A stretch of DNA of 7,408 nt from Fusobacteriaceae bacterium (GTDB lineage: Bacteria; Fusobacteriota; Fusobacteriia; Fusobacteriales; Fusobacteriaceae): positions 1 through 7,408 of the forward strand of contig JAFGUR010000164.1 of assembly GCA_016938425.1 (NCBI GenBank). Direction: 5' to 3'. Within the stretch, counting starts at the first letter, position 1; every line of letters begins with the position of its first letter. Shown here in pieces: positions 1 through 5,200 of the stretch. The notes beneath the pieces are model-generated. The model saw only the letters and a program-made list of their open reading frames with translations. It made no database searches and was not told where the DNA came from. The position numbers and the translations under genes were made by a program.

Positions 1-1866
1 GACAAAATAAGTAAAGAAAAATCTAGTAATAAACAAAAGGCTAATAAAAAAAATACTTTAGAAGTAAATAAAAAAGAAATAATTAGTCAGAAAAGTAGTG
101 ATAAAAAAAGTATAGTTAAAGAAAATAATAGCTTAATTATTTTGGATAAAGAGGGAAAAATTTTTTATAAAAATCAAATTAGTGTAAGTGAAAATAATAG
201 TATATCATTGTTAGATAATTTAATTGGGAATAGAGAGGACTATCCTTTAAAAAATATAGCTGAAGAACAAAAAAAAGCTAAAGAGATAGAGGTTTTTGTA
301 AAAAAAATAGAAGAAAATAAAGAAAAAAATATAACGGTTGAAGAAAAAACTAAAAAGATAGAGAGTAATGAAAAAATTGAAGAACTTAATAAGAATGAGA
401 GTAGTGAAGATGTAGAAAAAGTAAAATTTTATATAGATAAAATAAATGTAAAAGATGTTGTTGTTCTTGAAAAAGAGGTATTAGAAATTATAAAAAAATA
501 TGAAAAAAATGACTTAGGAATAGAAGAAATCACTCAAATAATAGAGGAATTAACCAACTTATATATTTCATCTGGTTATGTAAGTACTCGTGTAACTTTA
601 GCCGTTCCTCAAAATATAAATTCAGGAACTTTAAATTTAGAAATTATAAATGGTAAATTAGAGAAAATAAATTACGGGGATAATAGTTTTAGAGATAAAA
701 CGGCTTTATTTACTTCTTTTTATGGGTTAGAAGGAAAAATTTTAAATTTAAAAGATATTGAAAAAGGGCTTGCCATAATGAATAGCATAGCCTCCAACAA
801 CGTAATAATGAATTTGGTGGCAGGAAATGAATTAGGATATTCAATACTTGAAATAAAAAATGAAAAGAAAGATAGAATTAGATTTGGAATAGGTTATGAT
901 AATTTGGGAAGTGAATCAACAGGGAAAGACAGAGGAAAGTTTAATATTGGGATGGACAATCCCTTAGGAATAAATGATTTTTTAGGATTAGCATATACAA
1001 GAGGATTTAATGGGAAAAGTGATGAAAATTATTCAGATTCATTACTACTAAATTATAGAGTTCCTTTTAAAGATTGGACTTTTATGACTACTCAAGAATT
1101 AAGCGATTATAAAATTCTTATTGAAGGAACTAAGTTAAGTTATGATTCAGAAGGAAAAACTTTCAATCAAAGCTATACTTTAAATAAAAAAATAGATTAC
1201 CTTAAGGATATGGATGAAAATATATCAGTTAGTTTAGGTTTAAAAAATGTAAATAATTATATACAAGATGTAAAATTGAAAAATAGTTCATATAAAAGTG
1301 CAGAAGCTTCAATTTCTTATAGTGCTAATAAGGGTATAGAAAATGGCTCTCTTGATGGAAGTATTAAATATAGTCAATCTATAGATGTTGGAGGCTATTC
1401 AGAAGTTGACAAAAATTTCAAAGCAATTAACTTAGATTTTAGTTTAGGGAAATTATACAGAAAAGAAAAAATAGGTTTAATTTACACACTTAGTGGGCAA
1501 AGCCAGCTTGTATTAAAAGATGTTGAAGAAAGAAATGAATTTTCTCTTGGAGATGAAAATACAATGAGAGGTTATAAATTTGATACTTATGATGGAGATA
1601 GAGGACTAATTTTAAGTAATACATTATCATTTGTTCCAGTTACAGAAAATAAAGTTTTACAAGGAATGCAGGTTTTTACAGGACTTGATTATGGAACAGC
1701 TTATAATCTTGAAGACAGAGATTCAGAACATTTACTTGGCGCTTCAATAGGAGTTAAATGGAATTATAAAAAAACAAATTTAAGTTTAACTTATGCAAGA
1801 GAAATTATTAAGCTAAATGAAGACAATGAGTATGAAATTTATGGAATTTTTTCTACAGAATTTTAA
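1..1866 (+). CDS. Two-partner secretion outer-membrane transporter (TpsB; FhaC/ShlB/CdiB family), 5'-truncated
   Basis: Outer-membrane transporter that secretes the large exoprotein encoded just downstream. The frame is open from base 1, so the signal peptide and true start lie upstream. An in-frame TTG at 142 is an unlikely start, having no ribosome binding site and the same Lys/Asn-rich coding on both sides. Residues are counted from base 1 (621 visible). Residues 1-140 are a K/E/N-rich, probably helical or coiled-coil extension. POTRA1 is about 141-223, with GYVSTR at 192-197 and the SGTLNLEIINGKLEKI ending typical of the family. POTRA2 is about 224-293. The barrel starts near 295 with the family signature GYDNLGS...TG (DN at 300-301) and NPLG...D. 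MRGY at 522-525 corresponds to the VRGY motif of the barrel-lumen loop in FhaC. The protein ends in Phe, the usual outer-membrane assembly signal. I see no cysteine. Family proteins are usually about 550-600 residues, so this one is long because of its N-terminal extension. Family assignment is secure; the exact substrate is inferred from adjacency. Confidence 0.95.
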   Translation, partial: DKISKEKSSNKQKANKKNTLEVNKKEIISQKSSDKKSIVKENNSLIILDKEGKIFYKNQISVSENNSISLLDNLIGNREDYPLKNIAEEQKKAKEIEVFVKKIEENKEKNITVEEKTKKIESNEKIEELNKNESSEDVEKVKFYIDKINVKDVVVLEKEVLEIIKKYEKNDLGIEEITQIIEELTNLYISSGYVSTRVTLAVPQNINSGTLNLEIINGKLEKINYGDNSFRDKTALFTSFYGLEGKILNLKDIEKGLAIMNSIASNNVIMNLVAGNELGYSILEIKNEKKDRIRFGIGYDNLGSESTGKDRGKFNIGMDNPLGINDFLGLAYTRGFNGKSDENYSDSLLLNYRVPFKDWTFMTTQELSDYKILIEGTKLSYDSEGKTFNQSYTLNKKIDYLKDMDENISVSLGLKNVNNYIQDVKLKNSSYKSAEASISYSANKGIENGSLDGSIKYSQSIDVGGYSEVDKNFKAINLDFSLGKLYRKEKIGLIYTLSGQSQLVLKDVEERNEFSLGDENTMRGYKFDTYDGDRGLILSNTLSFVPVTENKVLQGMQVFTGLDYGTAYNLEDRDSEHLLGASIGVKWNYKKTNLSLTYAREIIKLNEDNEYEIYGIFSTEF

Positions 1867-1933
1867 CTGATTTTTATTGGTTCTACAGGAGAAAATCCAA
1901 ACAACCCCCTCTAAATATCAATGTTATCAACTT

Positions 1934-1958
1934 AGGGCGCCCACAAGAGGCGCGCCCT
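1934..1958. repeat. GC-rich REP-like hairpin, copy 1
   Basis: Arms AGGGCGCCC (1934-1942) and GGCGCGCCCT (1949-1958) pair as nine base pairs with one bulged C, around the loop ACAAGA. It is CpG-rich and contains an 8-base GGCGCGCC palindrome (1949-1956), striking in such AT-rich DNA. Its layout (GGGC, CCACAAG, GCCCTACA) matches the reverse complement of the hairpin at 1981-2002, so the two look like one repeat family in opposite orientation. The shape resembles short dispersed palindromic repeats known from many bacteria. Membership of a named family is not claimed. Confidence 0.7.
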
Positions 1959-1980
1959 ACAGAACCTATTCATTTTGTAA

Positions 1981-2002
1981 GGGCAATCCCTTGTGGTTGC
2001 CC
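1981..2002. repeat. REP-like hairpin, copy 2 (inverted relative to copy 1)
   Basis: Arms GGGCAATCC (1981-1989) and GGTTGCCC (1995-2002) pair with one bulged T around the loop CTTGT. CTTGTGG (1990-1996) is exactly complementary to CCACAAG (1941-1947) in copy 1. The upstream flank TTTTGTAAGGGC (1973-1984) is the near-complement of GCCCTACAGAA (1954-1964). The two copies can therefore fold separately or pair with each other as one long structure. Confidence 0.65.
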
Positions 2003-2004
2003 AG

Positions 2005-2047
2005 TTTAGAATAATAAATCTTCTAAAGTTGACGACATTATTCTAAA
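2005..2047. repeat. Perfect 11-bp inverted repeat with 21-nt spacer
   Basis: TTTAGAATAAT (2005-2015) is exactly repeated in inverse as ATTATTCTAAA (2037-2047). It begins two bases after the previous hairpin and abuts the next one. No target-site duplication is visible on its flanks, so nothing marks it as a freshly inserted element. It could be a hairpin with a large loop or a binding site for a dimeric regulator; the sequence does not decide between these. Confidence 0.55.
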
Positions 2048-2068
2048 TCTCCCCCTGATAAGGGGAGA
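2048..2068. repeat. C/G-run hairpin (7-bp perfect stem)
   Basis: TCTCCCC (2048-2054) pairs perfectly with GGGGAGA (2062-2068) around the loop CTGATAA. Short C-run/G-run palindromes of this form are common dispersed intergenic repeats in bacteria. This is the most stable stem after copy 1. It is not followed directly by a T-run, so on its own it is not a standard intrinsic terminator. Confidence 0.6.
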
Positions 2069-2071
2069 CTT

Positions 2072-2095
2072 GAAGTTTTAAACTTCTTATTTTTT
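2072..2095 (+). terminator. Weak terminator-like hairpin plus T-run
   Basis: GAAGTT (2072-2077) pairs with AACTTC (2081-2086) over a three-base loop and is followed by TTATTTTTT. The stem is short and AT-rich, so termination would be inefficient. Stacking on the GGGGAG stem just upstream could help. If real, it would trim rather than abolish read-through from the transporter gene into the exoprotein gene. It could equally be part of the surrounding repeat array. Confidence 0.3.
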
Positions 2096-2116
2096 GCTCA
2101 CCATAGGTGGTGGGAA

Positions 2117-2142
2117 TGTATAAAAAACAAAGTTTTTATACA
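2117..2142. repeat. Perfect 10-bp inverted repeat TGTATAAAAA / TTTTTATACA
   Basis: TGTATAAAAA (2117-2126) and TTTTTATACA (2133-2142) are exact inverse complements around ACAAAG. It lies 64 bases before the exoprotein start. It may be an RNA hairpin in the leader, or an operator-like site since it contains a TATAAA stretch. No regulator can be named from the sequence. Confidence 0.5.
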
Positions 2143-2154
2143 AGTAGAATCAAG

Positions 2155-2183
2155 TTGTTGAAATTTTACAACAAATTAATAAT
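2155..2183 (+). promoter_or_regulatory. Possible weak sigma-70-type promoter for the exoprotein gene
   Basis: TTGTTG (2155-2160) is followed after 17 bases by AATAAT (2178-2183). The -10 fits the consensus at five of six positions, but the -35 only at three. Transcription would begin near 2190 and leave a leader of under 20 bases carrying the ribosome binding site. TTGTTG also forms a six-bp inverted repeat with CAACAA (2169-2174). In AT-rich DNA such matches arise by chance, so this is a candidate only. Co-transcription from the transporter gene remains equally possible. Confidence 0.2.
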
Positions 2184-2191
2184 GGAAATTT

Positions 2192-2200
2192 AAAAGGAGG
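2192..2200 (+). promoter_or_regulatory. Ribosome binding site of the exoprotein gene
   Basis: AAAAGGAGG, a full-strength Shine-Dalgarno core, sits six bases before GTG at 2207. It decides the start. The next in-frame ATG is deep inside the TPS domain, while GTG gives a complete Lys/Arg-plus-hydrophobic signal peptide. Confidence 0.9.
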
Positions 2201-2206
2201 ATTTAA

Positions 2207-5200
2207 GTGAAAAAAAGAATTGTTTTTATTTTTATATATCTATTACTATTATTTAATATATTTTCAGATAATATAAAAGTAAGTGAAAAAAACAAGCAAA
2301 CAGAAGTAACACAGACGTCTAATGGAACAGATTTGATAAATATTGCTAATCCTAATGGGCAGGGAGTATCATATAATGATTTTGATTCTTTTAACGTAGG
2401 TCAAAATGGAGTTATTTTTAATAATAGTAAGCAAACTGGAACTAGCCAAACTGGAGGAATTGTTGAAAAAAATACAAATCTTAATAATACAGCAAATTTG
2501 GTAATTGGAGAGGTTACAGGAAAAGATATTTCAAAAATTAATGGAATAATCGAGATGTTTGGAGCTCAAGCAGACTTAATAATAGCGAACTCTAATGGGA
2601 TAGTTGTAAATGGAGCAGGATTTATAAATATTCCAAAAGCAATGTTGACAACAGGGAAATACGATAAAATAACAGGGAAAATTTTAGCAGAAAATGGAAC
2701 TGTTGAAATCTCTGGGAATGGGATAGATGTAACAAAAACAAATTATTTTACAATTCTTTCAAGAATAATTAAATTATATGGAGATATTTATGGAGGAACA
2801 AGTGAAGTAAATTTAATAGCAGGGCAAAATATATATGATACAGTAAATAGAAGTTATGAAAGTACAATTTCTGCAATAGGAGGAGCTCCTTCTTTTGCAA
2901 TAGATTCTACAAATTTGGGTGGAATATATGCTGGAAAAATTAACATAATAAGTAGTGAAAAGGGAGTAGGAGTTAACAGTCTAGGAATAATAAAAGCTAG
3001 TACAGGGGATTTTACATTAGATTCTAAAGGGAATATAATAATAAATTCAGTAGAGGCAAAAAAAGACGTTAAGATTTCTGGAGAATCAGCAAAAGTAACT
3101 AATATAGGAGCTATAGGCAATACTACTATAAAAGTAGATGAAACACTTGAGACAAGTACTGTTAATAGTGGTGGGAATATAAATATTGAGTCATCAACTT
3201 ATAAAAATACAAAAGAATTAGTTGGAGCAAAAGTTGATATTAATTCAAAAAAAATAGTAAATGCAGGAGAAATAGTAGCAAAAGATACTTTGAATGTAAG
3301 CTCAGAAGAATTGACTTTAGAAAAAAAATCATTTTTAGCTTCAACAAAAGGATTAACAATTAATTCGGATAAAATAACTACAAATGAAGATAGTAAAATT
3401 TATTCAAATGATTTTGTAAAAATAACATCAACAATTTTAAATAATTTTGGACTTATAAAAGGTGCAGGAATAGATTTAATTATTGAAAATATTGTGAATA
3501 CAGGGAAAATTATATCAATAGGTGATAAAGGGAATATTAGTATAACATCATCATCTATTGATAATAGTGGAAATATAGCAGCTCAAAAGAATTTAAATAT
3601 AAAGACATTAAGTTTATTAAATGATAAAAGTGGTATCATAGAAAGTGGTGGAGATACTACTATTTATTCAGATAATTTGACTAACAGTGGACTTTTTCAT
3701 TCAAATGGGAATATTAACTTTTATAATAATACAACTACAGAAAGCTCTATCACTAACTATGGAACTATTGAAGCTATAAAAAGTATTACTTTTGGAAAAG
3801 AAGATAGTAAAATAGGTAGCATAAAAAATATTGGTGGAAAAATTTTAGCAGTTGAGAATGTAAACATATATTCAGAGAACTTTGAGAATAGTCCATTGAA
3901 AAATATTGATATAGAATATGTTAACTATAGTGAAGACTTAGCTTTAAAAAGTGGAGTAATAAATGTAGTTAATATTGGCTATTATGCCCTTGGTTTATTA
4001 GGTGAAATTAATTTACCAATAAGTACAGAAGAAATAAAGAAAATAAATGAAAAATTAAAAACAAAGTATACAGAGATTACTGAAGAACTTAAGAAAAAGT
4101 ATCCGGATAAAATATTTATTGTTACAGGAATAGAAGTAGGAGATTATAGTGAAAAGAAAGCAGTAAAAATTGAAAGAATTTTATCAATAAAAGATACGTA
4201 TATTGATGAAAATTTTATTAATAAAAAATATACAAGTGCAGTTGTTTCTGGGAAAAATGTAAATATAGACGCAACAAAATTAAAAAATACAGGAAGTACT
4301 ATTGTTGCTGACCAAAACATTAATATAAAAGATACAGACAATAATATAGATGTAGCAAGTATTAATAATGATATAAAAAAGACTATTACTTTAAATAAAA
4401 AAGAATACACAACTTTAAGTGATAAAGATTTAAAAACAATAAAGTTTAATGTAAATAGTAGTGTAAGTTTTTATTATGAAGAGTATGAAGGACCAAAAGG
4501 AAATAAGGTTTTAGTAAAGAAAGATTTTGCTATAAATGGTGTTTCAAGCCAAGATTCAACATTGGAAAGAGAATCAAGTATTGGAAGTATTGTTGCAGGG
4601 CAAGATTTAAAAATTAATAATAATAGTATCAATAATGTGGGGGAAGCAACTACAGAAAATGCTTCTAGTGGAAGTACAGCAGATTATGACTCTACAGATT
4701 TGGACAGTTATGAAGATAATACAAAAGATATTTTATTAAATACTCAAATAACAGGAATACAATATCTTTATGAAACAAGATTAGAGTATGTTGATTTGTC
4801 TTATTATTATGGTTCAGAATACTTTTTTAATAAGATAGGATTTGACCCAACAAAGGATGGGGCAACAATTCTTTTAGGGGATTCATATTATGAAGTTAAA
4901 TATATAATTTCTCAACTTGAAAAACTTATAGGAAATGGGTATACCTCTGCTCAAATAGCAAGTGAGATTGAGCAAGTAAAAGCTTTATTTGATAATGCAG
5001 CGGAGTTAAAAGGAACTTTAGGACTTGTTATAGGGCAAACTTTAACAGATGAGCAAAAATCAAAGCTTACAAAAGATATTGTTTGGTTGGAACAAAAAGA
5101 AATTAATGGAATTAAAGTACTTGTACCACAAGTATATTTAACAACTACAACTTTAAAAAGTATTTCTCAAGGAGAAACAGAAATCTATGCAGGAAGAAAT

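Larger units (their letters stand above)
1867..2206. other. Repeat-rich intergenic spacer between tpsB and tpsA
   Basis: These 340 bases separate the transporter stop codon from the exoprotein start. I see no convincing gene. From about 1934 to 2174 the sequence is a near-continuous chain of inverted repeats, listed individually below, and it includes islands far richer in G+C than the flanking genes. The first part (1867-1933) is mostly plain AT-rich sequence, except that 1879-1889 (GGTTCT...AGG) is an imperfect inverted match (9 of 11) to 1956-1966 (CCT...AGAACC). That could mark the edges of a small inserted repeat. The spacer could act as a structured mRNA leader, a partial terminator, a landing site for REP/MITE-type elements, or a combination. 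Confidence 0.9.

Noticed and set aside
142..1866. TTG at 142 as the start of the transporter gene
   Set aside because: No Shine-Dalgarno sequence lies before it, it would give no signal peptide, and the same frame continues upstream to base 1 with identical composition. The gene is better read as 5'-truncated.
2029..2034. TTGACG as a -35 element
   Set aside because: A good -35 match, but the position 17 bases on is a C-run with no -10.
2119..2124. TATAAA as a -10 element
   Set aside because: It lies within the 10-bp inverted repeat, has no acceptable -35 at 16-18 bases, and its upstream TG is adjacent rather than one base away as in an extended -10.
1934..2174. Palindrome series as a CRISPR array or riboswitch
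   Set aside because: The units differ in sequence and spacing, so there is no repeat-spacer periodicity. I recognise no conserved riboswitch core.
2854..3120. Minus-strand open frame of 88 codons
   Set aside because: Lies opposite the long exoprotein frame; no ribosome binding site or domain. It is an antisense shadow of AT-rich beta-helix coding.
4144..4410. Minus-strand open frame of 88 codons with a hydrophobic, membrane-like translation
   Set aside because: Hydrophobicity comes from reverse-reading Lys/Glu/Asn-rich codons of the exoprotein gene; no independent signals.
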